From positions 124,001 through 188,000 of the forward strand of contig NZ_LPNR01000132.1 of assembly GCF_019266065.1 (NCBI RefSeq): a DNA stretch of 64,000 nt. The letters run 5' to 3'. This document shows, one piece after another, positions 1 through 8,782 of the stretch. The notes beneath the pieces were generated by a model. The model did no database searches. It saw only the letters and a program-made list of their open reading frames with translations, and had not been told where the DNA came from. Position 1 is the stretch's first letter. Each line of letters starts with the position of its first letter. Made by a program: the position numbers and the translations under genes. Source of the stretch: Nocardia sp. MH4. GTDB taxonomy: Bacteria > Actinomycetota > Actinomycetes > Mycobacteriales > Mycobacteriaceae.

Positions 1-509
1 GCGCGGAAGTCACGCACCACCGCGTCGGCCAGACCGGGCGCGGAGTCGTAGCGGAAGCGCGGCGCGAACGCGGTGCGGTGGGCCAGCCGGACCACCAGGC
101 TCGGCGTCCACCGCTGCGCGAGCCGCACCGTCCACGGCCGGACCACCCAGGTCGCCGCCGCCGGGATCGCCGCGATCCGGTAGTCCGGCGCCTGCCCGAC
201 CACCACCACGCGGGCCACCCGGGGCGAGACCGCGGCGAGTTCCAGGGCGATCTCGGCGCCGAACGAATGCCCGACCACCGTCACCCGCGCGAGGTCGAGC
301 TCGTCGAACAGTTCGATGATCGGCGCGGTCCGGGCGGCGGCGGTGAAGTCACCGGAGTCCGCGCCCTGGGCGTGGACGTCCACGCGGATCACCCGGTGGT
401 CGCGCGCCAGCCGCTCGGCGACCGCGGCGAACCAGTCGACCGAGCCGGGAATGCCGTGCACGAACACGATCGCCGGGCCGGTCCGTGGGCCTTCGTCCAG
501 AAACAGCAC
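1..509 (-). CDS. alpha/beta hydrolase, C-terminus cut by window edge
   Basis: Likely serine hydrolase or esterase of the alpha/beta-hydrolase fold; substrate unknown. Reading the minus strand from GTG at 509 gives an oxyanion-loop segment FVHGIPGS near residue 20 and the nucleophile elbow VVGHSFGAE near residue 80. The catalytic His region lies beyond the left edge, so about 169 codons are visible. A stop codon lies just upstream of 509 in the same frame, so the start cannot be much earlier. It is downstream of, and co-directional with, the molybdopterin-domain gene (47 bp gap), so the two are probably cotranscribed. Confidence 0.75.
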   Translation of the reverse strand, partial: MLFLDEGPRTGPAIVFVHGIPGSVDWFAAVAERLARDHRVIRVDVHAQGADSGDFTAAARTAPIIELFDELDLARVTVVGHSFGAEIALELAAVSPRVARVVVVGQAPDYRIAAIPAAATWVVRPWTVRLAQRWTPSLVVRLAHRTAFAPRFRYDSAPGLADAVVRDFR

Positions 510-556
510 CAGTCCAGACTATCGAGACCGATCGGTTCGATCGCCGCACCGTTCGG

Positions 557-1222
557 TCAGCGTGGCTCGTCCAGCTCGGCGCGGAACAGCGCGCGCACCC
601 GCTCGACCTGCCCCGGCCACACCGCACGCCAGAACCGTCCCGGCAGCACCCGGCCCCGCTCCTCCCGATCGACCCGGCCGCGCGGGTGGGAGATGATCCT
701 GGCCTGCCCCGGATCGTAGGACCGCAGGAAGTCGATGGCGCACACCTGCTTGACGTTCTTGTACCCGTAGTGCGCGGGCGCGACGAGACGCAGCGGCGCG
801 CCGAATGTGTCGGTGAGCTCCGCGCCGGACAGGCGATCGGCGAGCAGGACATCGGCGGCGAGGGCGTCGTCGAGGAACAACGTCGAGGAGTAACCGTCGA
901 GGCCGGTGAAGCGCACCCAGCGGACGCCGGGATGCGGGACGACGCGCTCGGCCAGCAGCCGGTACACATCGGCGAAACGCACTCCCTCCCAGGTCAATCC
1001 GATCGCGCTCCAGGTCGTGACACAGTGCAGGTCACTGGTCCGGACGCACCGCTGCCCCGCGCCGAGGAGTTCGGCGATGCCGAATTGCGCCGGGTGCCGG
1101 GCCGTGCCGCCGACCGACACCCGATGGCCGGGCCCGGAACGCGCTCGGACACCGCCGAATTGCGGCAGCCCGAACGGCTCGTGCGGTGCGGGTCGCTGCC
1201 CCGGCGGCAACTCACCCGGCAT
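557..1222 (-). CDS. oxidoreductase molybdopterin-binding domain protein (sulfite oxidase/YedY-like)
   Basis: 221-residue protein resembling the molybdopterin-binding core of the sulfite oxidase family. Visible features are SDLHCVTTWS, where Cys67 is in the position of the Mo ligand, then TWEGV and a C-terminal GYKNVKQV segment typical of the fold. There is no twin-arginine signal, so it is probably cytoplasmic, and no dimerisation domain follows the core. Start: ATG at 1222 behind GAAGGA. It overlaps the end of the DUF2867 gene by 11 bp, indicating translational coupling. The electron acceptor and substrate cannot be read from the sequence. Confidence 0.8.
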   Translation of the reverse strand: MPGELPPGQRPAPHEPFGLPQFGGVRARSGPGHRVSVGGTARHPAQFGIAELLGAGQRCVRTSDLHCVTTWSAIGLTWEGVRFADVYRLLAERVVPHPGVRWVRFTGLDGYSSTLFLDDALAADVLLADRLSGAELTDTFGAPLRLVAPAHYGYKNVKQVCAIDFLRSYDPGQARIISHPRGRVDREERGRVLPGRFWRAVWPGQVERVRALFRAELDEPR

Positions 1223-1583
1223 CGCGCATCCTTCGCTCGGCGCGGGCCATCATGCGCGGGACCAGCCTGCGGTGGGCGATACCGACGATCGCGAAATACA
1301 GCCTTCCCAGCGGATTCCGGTAGCGCACCAGGGTGGTGAGGGTGACGCGGCCGTCGAGCACGCGCACCGAGGCGACGAAGTCGAGCATCGGCATCGCCTT
1401 GCCGGTCAGGTGCTCGGTGGCCGACCGGGCTCGTTCGGGAAAGGCGTTGCGGCCGAAGATCGCCCGGGTCCAGGCAGCCGGGTCGGTGGTGGCGCCGGGC
1501 GGCACGTCGGCGGAGTACGCGTCGGCGTAGTCGGGAGCGGCGATGGCCGCCTCGGCCAGCGGCGCCGCAGAGACGATCGGCAT
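1212..1583 (-). CDS. DUF2867-like protein
   Basis: 123-residue protein matching the DUF2867 pattern: an N-terminal DYADAYSADVPPG segment, a beta-rich middle and a terminal ARAERRMRDAG helix. The biochemical role of the family is unknown. The start at 1583 is preceded by GGAGG. An in-frame upstream extension runs into the divergent TetR gene and is rejected. It heads a minus-strand operon with the molybdopterin-domain protein and hydrolase, and is divergent from a TetR regulator with two palindromes in the 48-bp gap, so the operon is probably TetR-controlled. Confidence 0.75.
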   Translation of the reverse strand: MPIVSAAPLAEAAIAAPDYADAYSADVPPGATTDPAAWTRAIFGRNAFPERARSATEHLTGKAMPMLDFVASVRVLDGRVTLTTLVRYRNPLGRLYFAIVGIAHRRLVPRMMARAERRMRDAG

Positions 1584-1593
1584 GGTCAAACCT

Positions 1594-1611
1594 CCATACT
1601 GTCCCGTATGG
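1594..1611. promoter_or_regulatory. TetR operator candidate 1
   Basis: Perfect inverted repeat CCATAC-N6-GTATGG in the divergent gap. It lies on the DUF2867 side, next to that gene's ribosome binding site. The half-site ATAC is shared with the second palindrome. Confidence 0.65.
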
Positions 1612-1618
1612 ACTTGAC

Positions 1619-1634
1619 CATACGGTAGCGTATG
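1619..1634. promoter_or_regulatory. TetR operator candidate 2
   Basis: Perfect inverted repeat CATACG-N4-CGTATG that runs into the first possible ATG of the TetR gene. With the 1594 repeat it suggests autoregulation plus control of the divergent operon by one protein. Confidence 0.65.
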
Positions 1635-2219
1635 TGCATGCCGCAAGAGGAGAACGCGAAGTCGGCGGGACGCAGGCTCACCGCCGACGACTGGGCCCAG
1701 GCCGCGCTCGACGCCCTCGGCGAGGGCGGCCTCGCCGCGGTCGCGGTCGAACCGCTGGCGAAACGGCTCGGCGCCACCAAGGGCAGCTTCTACTGGCATT
1801 TCAAAGACCGGGCCGCGCTGGTCGACGCCGTCCTCGCGCGCTGGGAGCAGCGCGGCACCCAGGACGTCATCGACGAACTCGACCAGCTGCCCGGACCGGC
1901 CGAACGCTTGCAGCAGCTGTTCACCCACGTCATCGACTACGCCGCGCACGGCAGGGAGGACCTCGCGCTGCTCGCGTCGGTGGATCGGCCCGCCGTCGCC
2001 GCGGCGATGAGCCGGGTCGCCGAACGCCGCATCGCCTATGTCGCAGCGCAATTGCGACTGCTCGGAGTGCCCGACCCGCAGGCGCACACCCGCGCGGCGG
2101 TCGCCGTCAGCATCTATCACGGGTTCAATCAGCTGGCCAGAATCGCGCCGAAGACGCTGCCCGCCACCGACGAACTGGTCGACGCCGTGCTGCTGCGGCT
2201 GCTCGATCCGCAGCGCTGA
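1632..2219 (+). CDS. TetR family transcriptional regulator
   Basis: 195-residue repressor-type protein. Residues about 15-60 form the TetR DNA-binding domain, with the recognition segment RLGATKGSFYWHFKDR. The remainder is a helical ligand-binding domain. Starts at ATG 1632 and ATG 1638 are both possible; 1638 would leave the second operator outside the coding region. No Shine-Dalgarno sequence is visible, so the message may be leaderless. Its likely targets are itself and the divergent DUF2867 operon, through the two ATAC/GTAT palindromes. Confidence 0.9.
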   Translation: MCMPQEENAKSAGRRLTADDWAQAALDALGEGGLAAVAVEPLAKRLGATKGSFYWHFKDRAALVDAVLARWEQRGTQDVIDELDQLPGPAERLQQLFTHVIDYAAHGREDLALLASVDRPAVAAAMSRVAERRIAYVAAQLRLLGVPDPQAHTRAAVAVSIYHGFNQLARIAPKTLPATDELVDAVLLRLLDPQR

Positions 2220-2359
2220 ATCGGTCGCATCGACAGCGCGCTCACCCCGCTCAACAGCCGATTTCGGTTCCGGGGCGAGCATTGTCGGCACACCAGTGGC
2301 GGTATTCGGCCTCGTCGAATACGCTTCGCCGCGGATGAAAACGCCTCATGGAGGGACGA

Positions 2360-3160
2360 GTGATCACTCCGAACAGGGCGGAGGACGCAGCCGAAGCCCG
2401 GCATACCGTGCCGTTGACCCAACTGATACACCTGATGGCGGAGTATCAGCACCTCGGCGCGCACCGTGACACCTTCCTCGCGACCCCGGCCGACGACACG
2501 TTCGTGCGCGGCTGCGGCATCGTCGCGGGGAGCATCGCCACCATCGGCGTCATCTGCACCGCCGTCGGCGCGTGGCAGGGTGGCGTCGCACTGCTCTCGA
2601 TCGCCGCGCTCCCGGTCCTGCTGGCGTTCCGCCGCGGAATCCTCAACCGGCAGAACCGCGCCGCCCGCATCGATCTGTTCGACCACGGCGTCACCGTCTA
2701 CCGCTCCGGCCAGCGCGTCGCCGGATTCCGCTGGGACAGCACCGAAGTCCGTCAGCAGATGATCCCGTTCCACGACACCACGCCGGTCTCCTACTATCTC
2801 GAGCTCACCGGCCCCGGCGGCGTCGAGGCCACCATCGACGAGGACGGCTTCGCCCGCGCCCGCGAATGGGCCCGCGCCATCCAATCCGCCGTCACCGCGA
2901 CCCAACTCCCCCCGGCCGTGACCGCCATCGACAACGGCGACACCGTCGCCTTCGGCGACCTGGCCCTCTCCCTCGACGCCCTCACCTTCAACGGCGAGTC
3001 CTTCCCCTGGGAGAACATCCAGCTCATCGACGCCCGCAGCGGCCACATCCGCATCAAACTCGCCGGCATGTGGATCTCCCTCACCCCGGTCGGCACCATC
3101 CCCAACTTCTACATCTTCAACGAACTCGCCGAGCGCCTGCGGTTGACCCCGGTGGGCTGA
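2360..3160 (+). CDS. DUF6585-like membrane protein
   Basis: 266-residue protein with two adjacent transmembrane helices at about residues 50-90 (near VRGCGIVAGSIATIGVIC), followed by a soluble PH-like beta domain containing VTVYRSG and FRWDST motifs, as in DUF6585/YcxB-like proteins. The GTG at 2360 is preferred because GGAGGGA (2350-2356) sits at good spacing; an ATG at 2348 in the same frame overlaps that site. No function is known. It stands alone downstream of the TetR gene. Confidence 0.65.
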   Translation: MITPNRAEDAAEARHTVPLTQLIHLMAEYQHLGAHRDTFLATPADDTFVRGCGIVAGSIATIGVICTAVGAWQGGVALLSIAALPVLLAFRRGILNRQNRAARIDLFDHGVTVYRSGQRVAGFRWDSTEVRQQMIPFHDTTPVSYYLELTGPGGVEATIDEDGFARAREWARAIQSAVTATQLPPAVTAIDNGDTVAFGDLALSLDALTFNGESFPWENIQLIDARSGHIRIKLAGMWISLTPVGTIPNFYIFNELAERLRLTPVG

Positions 3161-3212
3161 GCCCCTCCATTCTCGACCGTCTGGACGGCCGCCGCCTCGG
3201 TAGGTGCGTACG

Positions 3213-3251
3213 GCGTCCAATGGACGCGTCGGCCAGTGACGTGGACACTGG
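3213..3251. promoter_or_regulatory. two palindromes upstream of the RelA/SpoT-OST gene
   Basis: GCGTCCAATGGACGC (3213-3227) is a perfect 15-nt palindrome. CCAGTG-N7-CACTGG (3233-3251) follows immediately. Both lie 40-80 bp before the GTG of the RelA/SpoT-like gene, where an operator or early promoter would sit. No regulator gene is adjacent, so the binding protein is unknown. Confidence 0.4.
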
Positions 3252-3290
3252 AATCGACATCGAACCTGCGTTTCAGAAGGGGCGGATGGC

Positions 3291-4760
3291 GTGGAACCGT
3301 CGGAGGCACCAGTGGATTCGCCGTTCGTGTTCAGCTGGTCCGAGTACATCACCTGGTATCAGCGCATCAAGGCAGACCAACTCGATCCCGCAGCCAGAAC
3401 CTTCGACCGTATCCTGACCAGCGCGCTCGATCAGCAGTTGCCACAGTTCGACCGGCACCGAATCAGGGTGGCAACGAGCCGGGTCAAGGACCCAGCGCGA
3501 CTCTGGGCGAAGATGACGAAGCGCAAGTACCACGGACAGATCGTTTCGCTCGAGTCGATTCCGGAGGCGATCGACGATCTGGTCGGTTTTCGGGTTATCT
3601 GTAACAACCTCAGTGACGTGACGCGACTCCAGGACATCCTGGCCGGTCTCCCGTCGTCCGACACGAGTGATGCCTATTCGTTGGCGATCGAGCCGAACTC
3701 CACCAAGGACTACTTCGATGCTCCGAAAGAGTCCGGCTATCGCGCTTACCACGTCAACCTGGTGACCATCGTTCCGGGCTTCGACAAACATGCACGTGTT
3801 CGTGGCGAACTTCAGGTGCGCACGCTCCTGCAGGACGGCTGGGGTGAACTCACGCACGAAGACACGTACAAACCCGGTGTTCGACTTCCTGATCTCGCCA
3901 CGACGATCGCCCGGCGCATGGCCGACCTCCTCGCGACGGTCGATGATCTTGCCCAGGACCTTCGCAACGAACTGGATCGAATCGCCGAGCGCACGATCGC
4001 GGATGAGGAATCCGGCGACGTCCGGCCAACCGAAAACCATTCGAAAGCAAACACTTCCGAGACGTCACCCCCACCGCCGATCAGCAATGACTCCCGCGAA
4101 GCGCTCTACGACGGAGTACGCACCATCGTTGCCAGCCTCAAACATCCGGCATTGCTGACCGACGTCGCGCAACAGGTGCAGTCGAAGTTCGGAACCGATC
4201 TCATCCGAGGTTGGGCAGGCCATGGCTCCTTTCGCGATCTGCTGACCGCCGCCGTCGCCGATGTCCGCATCGCCGGCACCCCGGCCAAGGTGGTTCCGCC
4301 GGGTACTCCACACGATGAGATCGTCGACCTCAGCACCCGAACCGATTTCGAGATTCCGATGATCATCCGCAAGCTCCGGGTCAAGGATCGCAACACTCCC
4401 GCGGTCGGTAGGCGCCAGATCTCGCAGGTTGTCACTGCCGTACGCGACGCCGTAACCGCGACAGTGTGGCACGAGCTGGAGCTCGCCTCGGACGGCCTGA
4501 CCGGCATTCGCGATGTGAACAAACTCAGCCAGAGAGCACGGACAGCAGCTTCCGAGCGTGGGGAGATCGTCAGCCGACCTCATCTCGACTACGTGTTCAA
4601 AGCACTGCTGTGGAACCACTGTCTAAAGGCCGATCTGACCGTCGAGGAGATCAGGGAATGCCTGGCCACCCATCTGATCTCACGCGCGAACATCGTCGGG
4701 ATACCCGTCGAACCCGAAGACCCACGTCGAGTCCGGCAATGGCTCGCCGACGAGCAGTGA
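3291..4760 (+). CDS. RelA/SpoT-type synthetase domain fused to OST-HTH (LOTUS) domain
   Basis: 489 residues. Residues about 60-200 are a RelA/SpoT nucleotidyl-pyrophosphotransferase domain: SRVKDPARLWAKM (63-75), IDDLVGFRVIC (94-104), KDYFDAPKESGYRAYH (139-154), ELQVRT (173-178) and the WGELTHEDTYK segment (184-194). No HD hydrolase, TGS or ACT domain is present, so it is like a small alarmone synthetase. After a low-complexity linker (235-265), residues about 270-345 match an OST-HTH/LOTUS fold (ALYDGVRTIVASLKHPALLT, then GHGSFRDLL), a predicted RNA-binding module. The C-terminal 140 residues are helical and unrecognised. The start is GTG 3291 behind AAGGGG. The region is less GC-rich than its flanks. 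Making (p)ppGpp or modifying RNA are inferences. Confidence 0.8.
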   Translation: MEPSEAPVDSPFVFSWSEYITWYQRIKADQLDPAARTFDRILTSALDQQLPQFDRHRIRVATSRVKDPARLWAKMTKRKYHGQIVSLESIPEAIDDLVGFRVICNNLSDVTRLQDILAGLPSSDTSDAYSLAIEPNSTKDYFDAPKESGYRAYHVNLVTIVPGFDKHARVRGELQVRTLLQDGWGELTHEDTYKPGVRLPDLATTIARRMADLLATVDDLAQDLRNELDRIAERTIADEESGDVRPTENHSKANTSETSPPPPISNDSREALYDGVRTIVASLKHPALLTDVAQQVQSKFGTDLIRGWAGHGSFRDLLTAAVADVRIAGTPAKVVPPGTPHDEIVDLSTRTDFEIPMIIRKLRVKDRNTPAVGRRQISQVVTAVRDAVTATVWHELELASDGLTGIRDVNKLSQRARTAASERGEIVSRPHLDYVFKALLWNHCLKADLTVEEIRECLATHLISRANIVGIPVEPEDPRRVRQWLADEQ

Positions 4761-4766
4761 ACACGC

Positions 4767-4795
4767 CCTATGCCACTACGACACCGTGCTATAAT
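4767..4795 (+). promoter_or_regulatory. putative promoter with consensus -10
   Basis: TATAAT at 4790-4795 is a rare perfect -10 box in this GC-rich sequence. The -35 position (about 4767-4772) is poorly conserved. Transcription from here would give a long leader before the OST-HTH gene at 5083. Confidence 0.45.
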
Positions 4796-5033
4796 CGGGC
4801 CCGATCGAGATTACTTCGTTCGATGGCAATGCCTTCGAGAAATTTCGGTCCGAACTCAAAACATAGGACGTCGGGCCAAACAGCTTGGCTGAATGGCAAC
4901 TCCGGTCGACCACCACAGCGACGCTACCGCCGCAACGCTGCAAGGAGTCACTTCCTACGGGATTCGATTGAATCGGCCTGCCGCAGAAGTCGAAGGAGCC
5001 GTGCCAGGGCGAGTCGACGACATATGTTCCAGC

Positions 5034-5061
5034 AGATAGCCCCGTTCACCTGGGGCTATCT
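5034..5061 (+). ncRNA. stable leader hairpin before the OST-HTH gene
   Basis: AGATAGCCCC (5034-5043) pairs perfectly with GGGGCTATCT (5052-5061) around an 8-nt loop. It lies 8 nt before the GGAGG (5070-5074) of the next gene. There is no U-tract, so a simple terminator is less likely than an attenuator, a protein-binding RNA site or the 3' end of a small RNA. Confidence 0.5.
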
Positions 5062-5082
5062 TCGTATCTGGAGGCAGATGTC

Positions 5083-6039
5083 ATGACCGCCGCTGATCCG
5101 CAGGTCGCTTTCCAGGCACTGCAGAACATCATCTCCGAGTGGCGCGAACTCGGCCGTATCACCACGACCGCAGGCTTGAAGCCGGCTATGCAGGACGCAC
5201 TCGAAGGTTTCACCGAGCAGGAATACGGATTCGACACTTTTCGTGACTTCATCCTTGCCGCCGAGCACGCCGGGTGTGTGCAGGTTCGCCGACTTCCCAA
5301 CGGCCACAACCTTGTCGGTCTCCCCGGGGAGACATCCGAGGCCCTGGATCAGGTAGCGGCCATGGCCAGGCCCGCCGAGCCCAACAGCACAGCCGGGACC
5401 ACGTCCGATGCGTCGGGTAACCGCCAGATCAAGTCCGATGTGTGGTCAGTGTTTGTCGATTGGCGTAGCGGGCTTCGGCGACTCTGGGATCGAGAAGGCC
5501 AGCACGCCTTCATGTATCCGACAATAGACGGCAAGCCTGCCTGGGAGTCCTCAGCCGAGCGCTTCGTCGAGATCCCCGCGGTCGGTCTCGATCAACAAGT
5601 AGCGTGGATGCGAGAGTGGACAAACACTCTGCCCGAGCCGGCGCGATCGGAACTGGCGAAGTCGCTGGCCCCCTCGGCACCGAAAGGCGAGTTCCGCCGC
5701 GAATTGACCAGGCTGGGTCTGAACACACAGTGGCGGGCAACTCTGCAACACAACGTCTTCGAGCACCTTTCCAGCTGGGCCGCTCAGCAGAGCATTCCAC
5801 TCACGCATCTGCTGGACAACCGGCAGCCCAACGCCGTCAGCGCTCGGCTGGCCACGGCGTCGTCGCCGACTCCGCGACAGGCCATCTCCCGAGGACCAGT
5901 CCCGATACCTGAGATCGCACGGCAGGGCGGAGATGCCGAGCGGCTGAGGCAACGCCTGCATCGAGCGATCGATCGCATGTCCTTGGTCGAACTCGCGGCA
6001 CTGCCTATTCGGGCCGAACATCTGTTGTACGACGACTGA
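5083..6039 (+). CDS. OST-HTH (LOTUS) domain protein of unknown function
   Basis: 318 residues. Residues about 8-82 fit an OST-HTH/LOTUS domain: a helical start, GRITTTAGLKPAMQDAL, then YGFDTFRDFILAAEHAG and a final beta hairpin RRLPNGHNLVGLPG. The rest (about 115-318) is unrecognised; it contains SDVWSVFVDWRSGLRRLW and a basic C-terminal region. There is no signal peptide or membrane helix. The start ATG 5083 is behind GGAGG at 8-nt spacing. It is the second gene of the RelA/SpoT-OST pair and shares the lower GC content. It may be a partner or antidote of the synthetase-like protein, or an RNA-binding effector; this is inference. Confidence 0.65.
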   Translation: MTAADPQVAFQALQNIISEWRELGRITTTAGLKPAMQDALEGFTEQEYGFDTFRDFILAAEHAGCVQVRRLPNGHNLVGLPGETSEALDQVAAMARPAEPNSTAGTTSDASGNRQIKSDVWSVFVDWRSGLRRLWDREGQHAFMYPTIDGKPAWESSAERFVEIPAVGLDQQVAWMREWTNTLPEPARSELAKSLAPSAPKGEFRRELTRLGLNTQWRATLQHNVFEHLSSWAAQQSIPLTHLLDNRQPNAVSARLATASSPTPRQAISRGPVPIPEIARQGGDAERLRQRLHRAIDRMSLVELAALPIRAEHLLYDD

Positions 6040-6048
6040 CCGGAACGC

Positions 6049-6083
6049 CGAAGACCGGCCCACTCGGAGTGGACCGGCCTTCG
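6049..6083. terminator. bidirectional terminator between the OST-HTH gene and groL
   Basis: CGAAGACCGGCCCACTC (6049-6065) is opposed by GAGTGGACCGGCCTTCG (6067-6083), with two G-U type mismatches. It sits between two convergent stop codons and so can serve both genes. Confidence 0.75.
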
Positions 6084-6112
6084 TGACTTGCGGGAACTGG
6101 TGATCCAGGGGA

Positions 6113-7735
<1,623 letters not shown>

Positions 7736-7874
7736 TGCGTTGAGATCCTCCACATGTCTATGGCTGACACACGAGACGACCACAGGTTGGATCGCCCCAA
7801 AGTACGCTGGCCAGGTGCGGTGCCCGCGACGGACGACCGAGGGTGTCGATGGAACCCGATCTCACCGTCCCGAC

Positions 7875-7901
7875 CTGGCACTCAACAGACGCGAGTGCCA
7901 A
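7875..7901. promoter_or_regulatory. CIRCE operator 1 (HrcA)
   Basis: CTGGCACTC-N9-GAGTGCCAA, the CIRCE arrangement with the canonical 9-nt spacer and conserved GCACTC/GAGTGC cores. It lies in the groL promoter region. Confidence 0.85.
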
Positions 7902-7909
7902 AGCCATTT

Positions 7910-7936
7910 TTAGCACTCGGGTAGTGAGAGTGCAAG
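7910..7936. promoter_or_regulatory. CIRCE operator 2 (HrcA)
   Basis: TTAGCACTC-N9-GAGTGCAAG, nearly the full consensus. It lies 35 bp from the first CIRCE box, giving two HrcA sites in tandem upstream of groL. Confidence 0.9.
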
Positions 7937-7978
7937 GTCGCGCCCGACGAGAGGACCGCGCCGGGCGCGTCCAGCGGC

Positions 7979-8710
7979 TCAGGACTCGTACTCCGCCGCG
8001 GCCAGGAACTGGTTCAGCAGCTCCACCAGATCGGCCTCTACCACAGCCTTGTCCAGGCCGAGGTCACTGAGCACGCCCGTGCCGTTCTCCTGCTCGAGCA
8101 GCGCGAGCAGGATGTGCTCGGTGCCGATGTAGTTGTGGCCGAGGCGCAGCGCTTCGCGAAACGTCAGCTCCAGGGCCTTCTTGGAGTCGCCGTCGAACGG
8201 GATGAGCGCCGGGATGTCGTCGGTCGCGGGCGGCAGCGAGGCGACGGCCGCGGCCCGCACCGACTCCAGGCTGACCCCGCGGGCGACGATCTCCTTGGCG
8301 GCCAGGCCCTCGGACTGGTCGATCAGGCCGAGGATCAGGTGACCGAGGGTGATCTGGTTGTTGCTCGCGGACCTGGCCGACTCCTGGGAACCCACGACGA
8401 CCTGCCGCGCCCGATCGGTGAACTTGGCGAACCCGGCCTGCGGGTCCATGGCCGCGGCGTCGCCGGGCTGCTTGGGCACGAAGCGCTTCTGGGCAGCCTG
8501 CTTGCTGACGCCCATACTGACCCCGATATCGGTCCAGGAGGCGCCGGAGCGGCGGGCCTGGTCGACGAAGTGGCCGATGAGATGGTCGGCCACCTCGCCG
8601 AGATGACCTGCGGCCACCACGGCGTCGGAGAGCTGGTCGAGAACGTTGTCGGGGCGGGCCTTCTTGATGCCGTCGATCAGATCGTCGAGGCGAATGTTCG
8701 GGGTGCTCAT
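7979..8710 (-). CDS. HTH plus Clp N-domain protein
   Basis: 243 residues. An N-terminal helix-turn-helix region (about 45-75: SGASWTDIGVSMGVSKQAAQ, then KRF) precedes two Clp_N repeats (about 90-240; FTDRARQVVVGSQESA and HNYIGTEHILLALLEQ are diagnostic). No AAA module follows, so it is not a Clp ATPase. It may be a DNA-binding regulator sensing Clp substrates or partners. Two palindromes with GTCAAC/GTTGAC half-sites lie directly before the start, suggesting autoregulation. The gene ends 43 bp from the second CIRCE box and is divergent from the following membrane-anchored protein. Confidence 0.85.
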   Translation of the reverse strand: MSTPNIRLDDLIDGIKKARPDNVLDQLSDAVVAAGHLGEVADHLIGHFVDQARRSGASWTDIGVSMGVSKQAAQKRFVPKQPGDAAAMDPQAGFAKFTDRARQVVVGSQESARSASNNQITLGHLILGLIDQSEGLAAKEIVARGVSLESVRAAAVASLPPATDDIPALIPFDGDSKKALELTFREALRLGHNYIGTEHILLALLEQENGTGVLSDLGLDKAVVEADLVELLNQFLAAAEYES

Positions 8711-8712
8711 GC

Positions 8713-8729
8713 GTCAACTCTAAGTTGAC
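8713..8729. promoter_or_regulatory. operator candidate GTCAAC-N5-GTTGAC
   Basis: Perfect inverted repeat just upstream of the HTH/Clp_N gene. It shares its half-site with the palindrome at 8740, consistent with binding of the adjacent HTH protein. Confidence 0.65.
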
Positions 8730-8739
8730 GATTTGCGAT

Positions 8740-8758
8740 CGTCAACCATTGGTTGACG
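8740..8758. promoter_or_regulatory. operator candidate, 19-nt perfect palindrome
   Basis: CGTCAACCATTGGTTGACG is symmetric about its central base. It lies in the divergent gap between the HTH/Clp_N gene and the gene starting at 8783, so it could control both. Confidence 0.7.
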
Positions 8759-8782
8759 ATTTCTCGATGGCAGAGTGTTCCC

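Larger units (their letters stand above)
4761..5082 (+). other. intergenic leader region between the two OST-HTH genes
   Basis: 322 bp without a convincing protein gene: the open frames crossing it have atypical codon use and no ribosome binding site. It holds a perfect TATAAT at 4790-4795 and a strong hairpin at 5034-5061, then GGAGG and the next start codon. It is best read as the promoter plus a leader of about 280 nt of the downstream gene, or a small noncoding RNA. Confidence 0.5.

Noticed and set aside
2129..3352. Long minus-strand frame over the DUF6585-like gene
   Set aside because: Low-complexity Gly/Asp/Glu composition and overlap of a better-supported gene with a ribosome binding site.
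5034..5061. Intrinsic terminator for the RelA/SpoT-LOTUS gene
   Set aside because: No U-tract, about 270 bp from the stop and right before the next ribosome site, so an RNA control element is favoured.
4466..5086. 206-codon frame running from the RelA/SpoT gene into the leader
   Set aside because: It starts inside a real gene in another frame and has atypical codons and no ribosome site.
7979..8710. ClpC or ClpA ATPase
   Set aside because: Only Clp_N repeats are present; there is no AAA module.
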